Source of the DNA: Branchiostoma floridae
Taxonomy: Eukaryota; Chordata; Leptocardii; Amphioxiformes; Branchiostomatidae
DNA length: 64,000 nucleotides
Direction: 5' to 3'
Assembly (NCBI RefSeq): GCF_000003815.2
Contig: NC_049995.1
Coordinates: forward strand, 2,433,173-2,497,172
Part shown: positions 54,482 through 64,000 of the stretch, in pieces
How the letters are laid out: each line of letters opens with the position of its first letter
Numbering within the stretch: position 1 is the first letter of the stretch
Translations under genes and position numbers: made by a program
The notes under the pieces: model-generated
What the model was told of the DNA's origin: nothing
What the model saw: only the letters and a program-made list of their open reading frames with translations
Databases searched by the model: none

Positions 54482-55314
54482 GGGAGAGTCGTACAAAATC
54501 GTACACGATCGGGTAACTGTCTTGCTCTCGTCGGCAGGACTTAGCTTCCAAGTACTCCAGGTTTCGTTCGACGATTTCTGCAAAATTCTCAGAGTTCGTA
54601 GCTCACCAAAACTGAGAGATATCCACCTATACATGTACGATTCCTTGTGGTTGTGGTGTCAACATTAGAACGTGCATGGTTGAGAGAGTTTCCGAATTCC
54701 AGGTGATACTACCAGACAGGTAAAGACAGCTCTCAGCGCAATCCTTTGTTTTGAAATAACGTCATGCTGTGGGCCGATTTGGCTTAGAAATAAGTTGCGT
54801 GTTCCGTTTTCAATATTTGTTTTGGTTAAGAGGTCCTTTACACATCAGGTTTCACAAATCAATACTATAAGCACTGTGGAAGATATATCGTAAAGAGGGT
54901 TGTAGACGTAAATATTAAAGCTACGAAAACAACAGAATTTAAGGTAGGAACCAGCAAAGAATACACAAAGCACTAAACATGTGCCTGGCGGCCCCAGTTT
55001 GTGATTGAAAGGTCTGAACCCGCAGAACAACTTTTTGTACAAAGACATTGAGACAGCTGGCGGGAAAATGGTTGGATAGTTCGATCATTTGTGAGGAACA
55101 ATATCTTATGAGAGGCGGTTGCGTTTCTGAATTATTTTGTTCATCACGTGCGTGCACAGAAGCCTTTCTAGGTCTTTCGTTTTGTCTGTTTAGTGTCTTA
55201 GTGTCACAATACCATTAAACCACCCTGAGGCGTAAAGCACCAGTTTTGGTGTTTAGCAAGTACAAGCTGTGCAAGCCCCTTGATCGGATTCACGGCGGTA
55301 AAGGTTTGCGCCAC

Positions 55315-55397
55315 TCACACCGGGAAGGACCCTTGCCTTTTTTATAAGTATAATGTCAATGGGTTCTTTGAGCACACGTTGTGGCTCTAGATATTCT
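55315..55397 (+). repeat. Interspersed repeat fragment shared with 5899-5977
   Basis: Both loci carry TCACACCGGGAAG-ACCC and GGTTCTTT-AGC(A/G) then GTGTGGCTCT/TTGTGGCTCT in the same order and spacing. Confidence 0.55.
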
Positions 55398-55499
55398 CAA
55401 ATATCAGGGACTACAGCTTTACGTCCCATGCAAGAGGATGTCCCTAACTAGTTTGATTACTCATTACCTTTGCCAGAATGGCTAAGGTTATGTTTTGGG

Positions 55500-56600
55500 C
55501 TTGTGAGTCTGTGTGTCTGTGTGTCTGTGTGTCTGTCTGTTAACAGCATAACTCAAGAAGTCTTGAATGGATCCCGATAATATTTGGTAGGTGGGTAGGG
55601 GTCGGGAAAACGAAGGTCAAGTTCGATAATGGGTCCCCTAGCGGCTTGCTAAGGTACTGCAGCAGAACCTCAATTTTTGATATCTCCTGTTCTGGACATG
55701 CTGTGATCATGATTTTTGAGTGGTAGATAGCCCTTGAGGCAGAGAGTAAGTGCTGTGAGTTTGGGCCCCCTAGCGGCTTTTTTGGAACTGCAGGCGCCGG
55801 TTTCCTTTCAAAATTTGGACGAGAATAACTCTACAACGTGTTGACGGATCGTCATGACTTTTGGTATGTAGATAGAATGAGTGATGACTTACATAATGGT
55901 ATACTAATTATGCAAATCAACAGCTAATTTGCATAATTAATGAGGAAAATTTATAAATCCACTGCATTCCATGATAGGACTTTCAAACTTGTCACATATG
56001 TAGCTGGGAAGGAGAGAAATGTTGATAGATATCAATTATGCAAATCATGGCCTCATTTGCATAATTAATGATCGTGTTGACGGATCATCATGTTTTTTGG
56101 TATGTAGGTAGCGTAAGTGAAGACGGATCATCATGTTTTTTGGTATGTAGGTAGCGTAAGTGAAGACCTACATAATGAGATACCAATTATGCAAATCAAC
56201 AGCTAATTTGCATAATTAATGAGGATATTTTATAAATTCACTACATTCCATGATAGGACTTTAAAACTTGTCACATATGTAGCTGAGAAAGAGAGAAATG
56301 TCAATACATATTTATCATGCAAATGATGATCTCATTTGCATAATTAATGAGAAAATATGAACGTGTTGACGGATCGTCATGATTTTTGGCATGTAGATAG
56401 CCTAAGTGAAGACTTATATGATGTGATACTTATTATGCAAATTAACAGCTAATTTGCATAATTGATTAGGAAAAGTTCATAAATCCACTGCATTCCATTA
56501 TAGTACTTTCATCAAAGTTGTCACATATGTAACTGAGAAAGAGGGAAGAGAGTAAGAGGTGTATTTAAAGACTTTGAAAGAGAATAAGTCAAGAATGGAT
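55500..56600. repeat. Repeat with palindromic octamer motifs
   Basis: Roughly 240-280-bp related units (GTTGACGGATCGTCATGATT, then ATTATGCAAAT to ATTTGCATAAT, then CACATATGTAGCTGAGAAAG). A 42-bp direct doubling lies at 56077-56165. Confidence 0.75.
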
Positions 56601-57599
56601 CAAAGGATCATCATGATTTTCGGGATGCTGATAGCTTAAGTAACGCTTGATACAATTTGATATCAATAAATTGTAACTTGGGATCTAATTTGCTTAATCA
56701 ATGCCGAAATTTTATAAACCAACTCTAAGCATATTATTATAAAGAAAATGAAATGAGTAACGCATTTGTGTACAGAAATCACTCTACATAACAAACCTGG
56801 TTTTCAGATGAATATGGTGAGGAGATAGGTGAAAAGTCCTTAAAACATAGGTCGCAACATTTGGGCCTATTGGGGATTTGAACCCAGAGCCTTTAACTGA
56901 AATCACTCTGACATTTTTCGTGTGCAGAAGTCCGTTAAGGTGATATTTAGGTCGAGTTTATTTACCCCAAACTAAGAGGCCTGCAGTATGTTTAAACAAT
57001 CAATTCCTCTGTACAGGACTTGTAGACGGAAGATATACTAGTATCATGCAGATATAAGATAGTTACTGAAAAAATAGCTATTTTTATCACATACTGCTGA
57101 GTAGATATAAAAATGAAACCAGTGGACGCTTGACGTTGTCTGCGGTGTTGCGTCAAGGCTCATTTCAGAAGATGCTTCTCAAATTATGACCTTAATACGT
57201 CAACAGCTTCAAATGATGTAGACATGGACGAACACGGACGTCATTTGATTGTATCCAATACCCATTGTGTACGGAAAATACTTGTATTTCTGAAAAAGAA
57301 AAATAAGAAACTGAAAATATCAAACCTCCGTGAAATATTGTGAATTCCTTTATTCATTATTGTGCTAAATCCGTATATGCATTTTCCTGCCTGCCTACGG
57401 GGTCAACTTTGGACCCTGGCCAAGCCAACCTTCCGATCCTGACAGTCTCCCGTTACACCATCTTCCACCTGACATCCTGTCACTCAAGTATTCAAATACA
57501 TGTAATACAGACACACACCAAAACAAACACACACCGCAGAAACAATTCCTCAATTTTCATGGAGGCAATAAAAATCTAAGAGACTCAAGATTTGTAATA

Positions 57600-59195
57600 C
57601 ATTTTTATTTGATGATTGAAAAGATCAAGTTCACACAAATGGACATCATGGATGTCCTAATTTATTCAAACATTGATTCTTTTTGCCAAAGAAATAAGGG
57701 TGAATGACCTGAGCCTCAAGGTCAAAGTTGACATGTCATCAGCCCAGTCATGACTTAGACTATACCATCTGTATCATTTAGGGGGTGGTTAAAGTTAAAT
57801 CAGTTGCATTTGTATTAGGTTTAAGGTCTAGTGCATTTAATACACAACTCTCTATTATACAGTTGTTTAGGGTGTATCAGAAAAGCAAAAGTGCAAACAA
57901 AACAACTCAAAAATATGTGTATGTTTTAAACACCACACAAAGTAACAGTACATGTACTTAGCTTTAAGCATTAGTGCCCAAATAGCTGCAATGATTGTGT
58001 CTATCTATTTGTTACCTTCTGTAGCTTACTGATTCCTTATACATATTTTCATATTCATATGCATGCACACAAAATAGCTAAGAATCAAACTGGCATATGA
58101 GTCATAAAAATATTGATAGGTTATAAAAAATAACTTCGTCATATTACATAAAACAAGAAAGGCATTTGAAAGAACGTCATCCAGTTCTTTAACTTTGACT
58201 ATCCACAACAAAAGTTGATAGTTCAGTTGAAAAACCTTCAGTTCCTACATTTTACAGTAAAATTCTGATATGACAAAAATTGATAGTACGGTAACATAGT
58301 CCTCTTGTAGAGAACTATTCTCTCTTAAAGAATATTTTTTCTTTAAGAATATTTGAAAGAATTTCACATAAATTTAGATGAAGTCATTTGATAGTTTTCT
58401 CTCTCAATAGCACTAGTACTGAAGAAAACCAAGTAGCAGTCCTTCATAAACAGAAACATACAGTAGGGAATGTAGGCTGCAGTTCACGCATTCATTGCCA
58501 GGTGGCAGTAATGCTCAGATGATAATGTTTAAAGACGGCACACCCAAAAAGAATTCAGTGTTTCCTAGTATGCCACCCTTATTTAGCACTCCTGTTTTTT
58601 AACTGCCTATTCCCCATGCCGTTTCCGTCTTCCAGACTATTTCTCAATTTTTCTCATTTGCAATAAAAAAATTCAGTAAAACATTTAATACCTTTTTGTG
58701 TAAGAATACATCTTGAAACACCAGTCTTATAAAACGTTAAGTACAAAAATATGTAGACAGAGATAAATTGACTGACTAAACTATCTCTGCATCCTGTGGC
58801 ATCAAAGTCCACTCTTTTCATTTCAGACTGGCAAAGTACCTTTTTGAAACTGTTGTCAATGGTCTGATATATATAATATACAAGGGACGAAAAACAAAGA
58901 ACATTTCATTGTTCTCCATATTGTATGATAACTGTAATAAACCATATATGTTTGCAGTGGTCTTTGAATGATATAAAAGCAGATGTAAGGATCCGGAACA
59001 TGTTTTTGCACAATGTAGTCAGAATTCTAGCAGTGCACCTTTTCAACATACTGGCTGGGTCATATCCTGTTTTACATCTGCTTGGCGGTTTATCTTTGGA
59101 GTTATAATCTAATCCCATGGTCTCGACCTTAAGTACAATGTATTACTAACAGTACAGAACTGTAAAGCTATTCATTTTCAGAGTGTTTTTTTTTC
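57600..59195 (-). other. MBOAT2: Probable MBOAT 3' UTR
   Basis: AT-rich, no ORF. A minus-strand AATAAA (plus tttatt near 57605) is a plausible poly(A) signal. Confidence 0.4.
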
Positions 59196-59535
59196 TCATT
59201 TCACTTTCTTTTCAACATGATTTGGAGTAACACTTATGCCGTTATGCTCTGGAACACCAAATCCTTTCATACCATTTAACATACGCTCTCTGAGACAGAA
59301 AGTCTCAGACCATGTACCGTTCTGACCCTGATGCCCTACATGTATGTCTCCATTCTCGACCTTGTTGTTGTTTATTTTTGTCCCGTTGCACCCTGTGTGG
59401 TCTCCAACCATGCCATTCGTGTCAGTCCGTACGCCGTTGGTCTTCGTTGCCGCGTACTGTGGCTGTGGCTGCTTCTTGTACGGTAGGAGGACAGTCACCA
59501 ACAGGACAATGATATGTATGGAGAAGTACAGTGAC
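59196..59535 (-). CDS. MBOAT2: MBOAT terminal exon
   Basis: Starts SLYFSIHIIVLLVTVLLPYK (last membrane segment), then a polar tail to TGA at 59196-59198. The tail contains NGT, NGI and several Asn-rich stretches, not conserved with vertebrates. Confidence 0.9.
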
Positions 59536-62500
59536 CTGTGGAGAACAACAAATATGGATATATAAGAGCCACTGTATAGGGCTGAAGTCTCGCAAGTGTA
59601 TTTGACCAATAATTACTACCAGTAGACCCCTACGCTGTGATTTGTATCCCCTATGCTGTGATTTGTACCCCTATGCTGTGTTTCATTATACTAGCATTGG
59701 GGACTTTCATGCCAAATAGCAATTACTTTTTGAAATCTAGAATTTCTGAAACGCTATTTCCTGCATTTTTGGGGGCAAATTTTGCTGGTAGAGTAGACTC
59801 AGCTTGGTTCAATGGTATCTGTGCTGAATTGCAAAATTTTATTTTTCAAATCTCATGCTGTTTTTTCTACGTCACAGAGGACGGAAAGAACAATTTTTTT
59901 GGTGGCTAGAACCCTGATCTTAGACTGACCTGTAGAACTTCATGGTGGGTTCCCAGTCCAGGAGCACGAAGGGCAGTACAGTGTAGTTCAGGAAGAAGTG
60001 TGTGGACGTGAACGTGATGACGTCATACAACTGTCGAAGCCGCGCCGTGCCCTGGAAGTGGTGTCTCAGGTGATGCCGCATCTGATGGATGACAAACAGC
60101 ATTCATTCATTCATGTATGAATTAATGAAATTACTAATTCTATACATAATTGTTGACGTAAAGATTAGAAAACTTCTTCTTCATGATTAGAAAGTCCAAT
60201 TTTCTAATGGGGTAGAATATGGTCTCAAACAATTTCCACTGAAGTCCATGTACATTAAATATACCTTATTAAAATATACAATGTCAACATATTTATTCAT
60301 AGATCAATTCATTCAAACGATTATTAATTTGAAACTAAATCATACAACAGGGGTAGTGGGTTGTATCTTGGGCAGGGTATTGGAAAACCAAACCCTGTCC
60401 TCCCATTGCCTTTAGCCAAAGCTGGGAACTCATTTATACCTGAGTGAAGTGAGGAAATTACTTTTCCCAATGGCACAAGATCAGTGACATGGCAGGTTTC
60501 AAACATGGGACTGGGACCTATTGGCCTGAACTCAGAGCGCTGACAATTATGCCACACGTCTGCTGTGTAAAATTTTCTTCCTTACCTTCCTAAAAGCTGG
60601 AGTCATGACTGCTCCCCCCAGGAAAGTGAAGTAGTACCCTGGGTAGAAACCGTGCCACATGGCTGACAGAACGTACACCATCAGGACGGGTTGGGAGGGG
60701 GCACGGTCGTAGCACACCCTGCGATGTCAACAAAAAATACATCCTCATCAACTGATATTTTCTAAACAATTGTATGAATTATGTCATTGCCTACTAGAAG
60801 CAGTAAAGTGCATAGGTCTAATTTCTAACAATCTTATTATGTACAATTTAGATAGTACAAACTTAAAGTTATATGGACTTAATTGAAAAGAAGTTATCTG
60901 ACCTCTTGAGCCACAGGGAGGTTTGGATGTTCCAGTTGTCAATCAACATCTTTAAGCTGGTGGCAAACTGGGCAGGACAGAAGACCATGACATGAAATGA
61001 AATGCATCCACATCCCGAGATACATGTAGGGTCACCTAAGGTGGAATCTCAGCGATATTCATGAAACTGCATGGTGGCCTCACCACAGGATGTGTTTCCA
61101 ACTCAGCACACCATGTCATCACACCCTACGTTTTTTTAAGGAGTTTGTTCAGTGCAAGGCCATTGACGACCTCTGGGCACCAAACTACGCTCACTGTAAC
61201 AGCATCTTATCTCCCTAAGTCAGAAACATTGAGCTTCAGCAAGTTCGTTTAACTGTCTCAATAGGTGAAGCAGGGGTTACAAAGGCTGCTTGAGAAGTTC
61301 AGACTGGAAGGGTTTTGATGCACTCACACTGGGAAGGACTCGTATCGCATTTTGCAATCCATGAATCTGACAGAGGTATTGTGTGTTTGAAGGCCAAGAC
61401 TTGTGTGTACCTCAATCTTTAAGATGTTGAGGTTGGAGATGAGGTCCCAGCGAGGATTCCCGTTTTCGTCGTACCCGTTGAATCCTAATCCCGCTGCGTT
61501 AGCGACCGCATCCGCTGTACATAAAAAATGTAACAACACTGTTATGAACCCACTGTGAACCATGTAATCACTCCTACAACACAAATTACACAATACACAC
61601 ATGTGCATTTGTTGTTACATGTAACGCTAGTTCACCTTTATTCGCTATATCCGTTGGACCTAAAAACAGGATATTTAGGAATATGATGTTGATATACAGT
61701 GGTTTCAAATTGCTTTTTTTTTCATTATAATGCAGTTTGAGACCTCTGTCCGTCAACTTGATATTCCGAAATACCCTGGTGTTAAATACAACGGATAAAG
61801 GTTACCCTGCGAATAAAGGTGAACTAGCATTATTGTATGGACAAGTGATATATTTCTTACTGATAAATCCTTGAACAAAATGACTTTTCCCAGCATTCTC
61901 AGACAAAAAAATAAATGTTATGTTAAGTCTAGCTTATATTGATAGAACCTATTTCAGCTACGGTCACCTACTCTCCTGAGAGCGCATTTTTTACATGAAT
62001 ACGCATCAGCTTGCACTAAAACAAGGCAGTGGTTGTGTAAACCACTAACCAAGAATGCACTTTAGAGCAAATTTGGTGAGAAAAATGGAAAAACAGAATG
62101 TGCTCACCCAGTGACCAGGCAAAGTAGTACTTGGTTCGAGCCATCATGATGCTGAGATGCAGATAACCAAACCTGGTCAGGAGGGGAGCAGCGATGATCA
62201 GGTCATCTGTGGGTGGAAAAGGGTTAAAATCTGGTCACAAAGGTGCAGCAATGATCATGGGTAAAGGGTTAACATCATATAGCATAATAAATCATATATA
62301 AATCACAAGAATAACAAAAGACTCAAGACATTTTGTCTGGACTTCAGAAACACTTAACATTATGACATACATTAGTATGAATGTGTGCTTGTGTTTGTGT
62401 AGTTGGCATTCAGCACCAAGGACAGATGTTAGTATGCATGCATGTGTGTATGCATGTGTGTGTGTGCATGTGTGTATGTTTAGATAGTGTTCAGCACCAA

Positions 62501-63792
62501 GGACAGATGTTAGTACATGTGTGCCTGTGTTTGTGCATAGTTACATAGTGTTCAGTACCAAGGACAGATGTTAGTACATGTGTGTGTACATGTATGTGTG
62601 TATCTAGATTGTGTTTAGCAACAATAACAGATATCAGTGTGGATGTGTTTGTATATAGATAGTGTTCAGCACCAAGGACATATGTTTGTGTGCATGTTTG
62701 TGCGATTGTGTCCATTTAGATAGTGTTCAGCACCAAGGACATATGTTTGTGTGCATGTTTGTGCGATTGTATCTATTTAGATAGTGTTCAGCACAAAGGA
62801 CAGATGTTAGTCTGTTTGTATGTGTGTTTGTGTCTATTTAGATAATAGTGTTCAGCACCAAGGACAGATGTTAGTATGTACATGTATATATGTCTGTGTG
62901 TGTGTAAGTAGATAGTGTTCAGCACCAAGGACAGATGTTAGTCTGTTTGTATGTGTGTTTGTGTCTATTTAGATAGTGTTCGGCACAAAGGACAGATGTT
63001 GGTCTGTTTGTATGTGTGTTTGTGTCTATTTAGATAATAGTGTTCAGCACCAAGGACAGATGTTAGTATGTACATGTATATATGTCTGCGTGTGTGTATG
63101 TAGATAGTGTTCAGCACCAAGGACAGATGTTAGTCTGTTTGTATGTGTGTTTGTGTCTATTTAGATAGTGTTCAGCGCCAAGGACAATTGTTAGTGTGCA
63201 TGTTTGCATGTGTGTTTTGTGTCTGTTTAGATATTGTTCAGCACCAAGGACAGATGTTAGTGTGCATGTTTGCATGTGCGTTTTGTGTCTGTTTAGATAT
63301 TGTTCAGCACCAAGGACAGATGTTAGTGTGCATGTTTGCATGTGTGTTTTGTGTCTGTTTAGGTAGTGTTCAGCACCAAGGACAGATATTAGTATGTGTG
63401 TGTGTTTGTGTGTGTATTTAGATTGTGTTCTGCACCAATTGCCAGGACTTCCGGGAAGTAGAACACGTAGCTGTAGTACTCCAGGGGGCTAGGGATACGT
63501 CAGCACAGAATATCATAAAACGTTTATTGAAAACAAATATGTATTTAGTAAATAGCTACAAGAGCAGATGTTAGTATGTATGTGAGTGTTTGTGTCTATT
63601 AAGATAGTGTCTAGCACTAAGGAAAAATGTTAGTGGGTAACGTTATATGTGTGTGTGTGTATTTAGGTAGTGTTCAGCACCAAGGACAGATATTAGTATG
63701 TGTGTGTGTTTGTGTGTGTATTTAGATTGTGTTCTGCACCAATTGCCAGGACTTCCGGGAAGTAGAACACGTAGCTGTAGTACTCCAGGGGG
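59196..63792 (-). CDS. MBOAT2: MBOAT1/2-like lysophospholipid acyltransferase, C-terminal part
   Basis: Partial; the 5' exons lie right of the window. Exons: 63792-63740 and its identical copy 63488-63436, 62207-62108, 61514-61411, 60967-60903, 60718-60586, 60081-59930, 59535-59196. The family transfers acyl groups to lysophospholipids in the ER membrane. Clear blocks are ARTKYYFAWSLADAVANAAG, GFNGYDENG, WDLISNLNILKIE, MLIDNWNIQTSLWLKRVCYD (catalytic Asn region), SAMWHGFYPGYYFTFLGG (catalytic His), FLNYTVLPFVLLDWEPTMKF. The tail is hydrophilic, Asn/Gly-rich. About 75-80 residues expected between the 63436 exon and the 62207 exon are not found; that interval is minisatellite. MBOAT1 versus MBOAT2 is unresolved. 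Confidence 0.88.
59930..60081 (-). CDS. MBOAT2: MBOAT penultimate exon
   Basis: 152 nt starting MRHHLRHHFQG and including YDVITFTSTHFFLNYTVLPF. Donor AG|GTCAGT. Confidence 0.92.
60345..60560 (-). repeat. Possible tRNA-derived SINE, minus strand
   Basis: Minus strand reads GTGTGGCATAATTGTCAGCG then GTTTGAAACCTG (A- and B-box-like) and a body with TTTCCTCACTTCACTCAGG, similar to that at 10195. Confidence 0.4.
60586..60718 (-). CDS. MBOAT2: MBOAT exon with catalytic His
   Basis: 133 nt encoding VCYDRAPSQPVLMVYVLSAM and WHGFYPGYYFTF. The WHG histidine is the conserved MBOAT active-site residue. Confidence 0.93.
60903..60967 (-). CDS. MBOAT2: MBOAT exon with catalytic Asn region
   Basis: 65 nt encoding FATSLKMLIDNWNIQTSLWL plus K; acceptor CTGCCCAG. 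Confidence 0.92.
61411..61514 (-). CDS. MBOAT2: MBOAT exon (GFNGYDENG region)
   Basis: 104 nt encoding ADAVANAAGLGFNGYDENGN to LNILKIE; donor GAG|GTACAC. Confidence 0.92.
61626..61828. mobile_element. Foldback element family, copy 3 (MBOAT intron)
   Basis: Starts GCTAGTTCACCTTTATTCGC and ends GCGAATAAAGGTGAACTAGC, a perfect 20-bp inverted repeat; the inner arms are also largely complementary. Confidence 0.7.
62108..62207 (-). CDS. MBOAT2: MBOAT exon (KYYFAW region)
   Basis: 100 nt encoding DLIIAAPLLTRFGYLHLSIM and ARTKYYFAWSL. Acceptor CCACAG, donor G|GTGAGC. Confidence 0.88.
62400..63435. repeat. Minisatellite in MBOAT intron (about 60-bp unit)
   Basis: About 16 units built on TTCAGCACCAAGGACAGATG with GT-rich spacers containing TTTAGATAGTG. 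Confidence 0.85.
63436..63488 (-). CDS. MBOAT2: MBOAT exon, downstream copy
   Basis: Same 53 nt as 63740-63792. It matches the family region PSLLEYLSY. The donor phase agrees with the next exon at 62207. Confidence 0.6.
63740..63792 (-). CDS. MBOAT2: MBOAT exon, upstream duplicate copy
   Basis: 53 nt encoding PLEYYSYVFYFPEVLAI, identical to 63436-63488. Acceptor CCCTAG, donor G|GTGCAG. Including both copies would shift the frame (53 nt is not a multiple of 3). Confidence 0.55.
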
Positions 63793-64000
63793 CTAGGGAT
63801 ACGTCAGCACAGAATATCATAAAACGTTTATTGAAAACAAATATGTATTTAGTAAATAGCTACAAGAGCAGATGTTAGTATGTATGTGAGTGTTTGTGTC
63901 TATTAAGATAGTGTCTAGCACTAAGGAAAAATGTTAGTGGGTAACGTTATATGTGTGTGTTTGTGTGTGTTTAGATAGTATTGCAGTAACAAGGACAGGT

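Larger units (their letters stand above)
54482..57600. other. Intergenic region upstream of ninjurin
   Basis: Contains an interspersed repeat fragment (55315-55397), a repeat with octamer palindromes (55500-56600) and a tRNA-like SINE trace (56865-56960). No exon recognised. Confidence 0.5.
63361..63968. repeat. Two perfect or near-perfect 304-bp tandem units containing an MBOAT exon
   Basis: 63361-63664 and 63665-63968 match base for base wherever compared, including the 53-nt exon. Confidence 0.9.

Noticed and set aside
56865..56960. Possible tRNA gene on the minus strand
   Set aside because: A B-box-like GGGTTCAAATCCCC is present, but no cloverleaf or acceptor stem could be formed. It is at most a SINE remnant.
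62400..63440. Regularly spaced repeats resembling a CRISPR array
   Set aside because: Repeats and spacers are both degenerate and GT-rich, and the context is a eukaryotic intron. It is a minisatellite.

Overview
This is a eukaryotic, intron-rich window. Gene content, protein sequences, AT-rich introns and many small foldback transposons suggest an invertebrate chordate, most likely a lancelet (Branchiostoma-like). That assignment is an inference from protein similarity and repeat style. No rRNA, intact tRNA, CRISPR or prokaryotic operon structure was seen. Exon edges were read by hand from GT/AG sites and checked for codon phase.

Layout. (1) 283-16518, + strand: the 3' part of a large secreted matrix gene with 24 coding exons, five laminin-G and eight EGF domains, and no transmembrane segment. 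Eyes shut (EYS) is the best match. (2) 33268-19969, - strand: a complete 14-3-3 (zeta/beta type) gene with two tandem, mutually exclusive versions of the exon that encodes part of the ligand groove. (3) 33953-47462, + strand: a complete MRTO4 (Mrt4) ribosome-assembly gene, head to head with the 14-3-3 gene across about 0.7 kb. (4) 54481-49157, - strand: a complete ninjurin (NINJ1-like) gene with a long extra N-terminus; its first intron carries a LINE reverse transcriptase on the opposite strand (51968-53899). (5) From the right edge to 59196, - strand: the 3' part of an MBOAT1/2-like lysophospholipid acyltransferase gene, with one exon inside a perfect 304-bp tandem duplication next to a minisatellite.

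The genes are unrelated housekeeping or structural genes, not a pathway cluster. Genes 1 and 2 converge, genes 2 and 3 diverge, genes 3 and 4 converge, and genes 4 and 5 are in tandem.

Two observations stand out. First, the 14-3-3 exon pair is built so that including both or skipping both gives an early stop. Second, short tandem duplications repeatedly span exon-intron borders in four of the five genes, leaving decoy splice sites beside the real ones. The rest is introns, microsatellites, and TA- or TTA-flanked nonautonomous DNA transposons.
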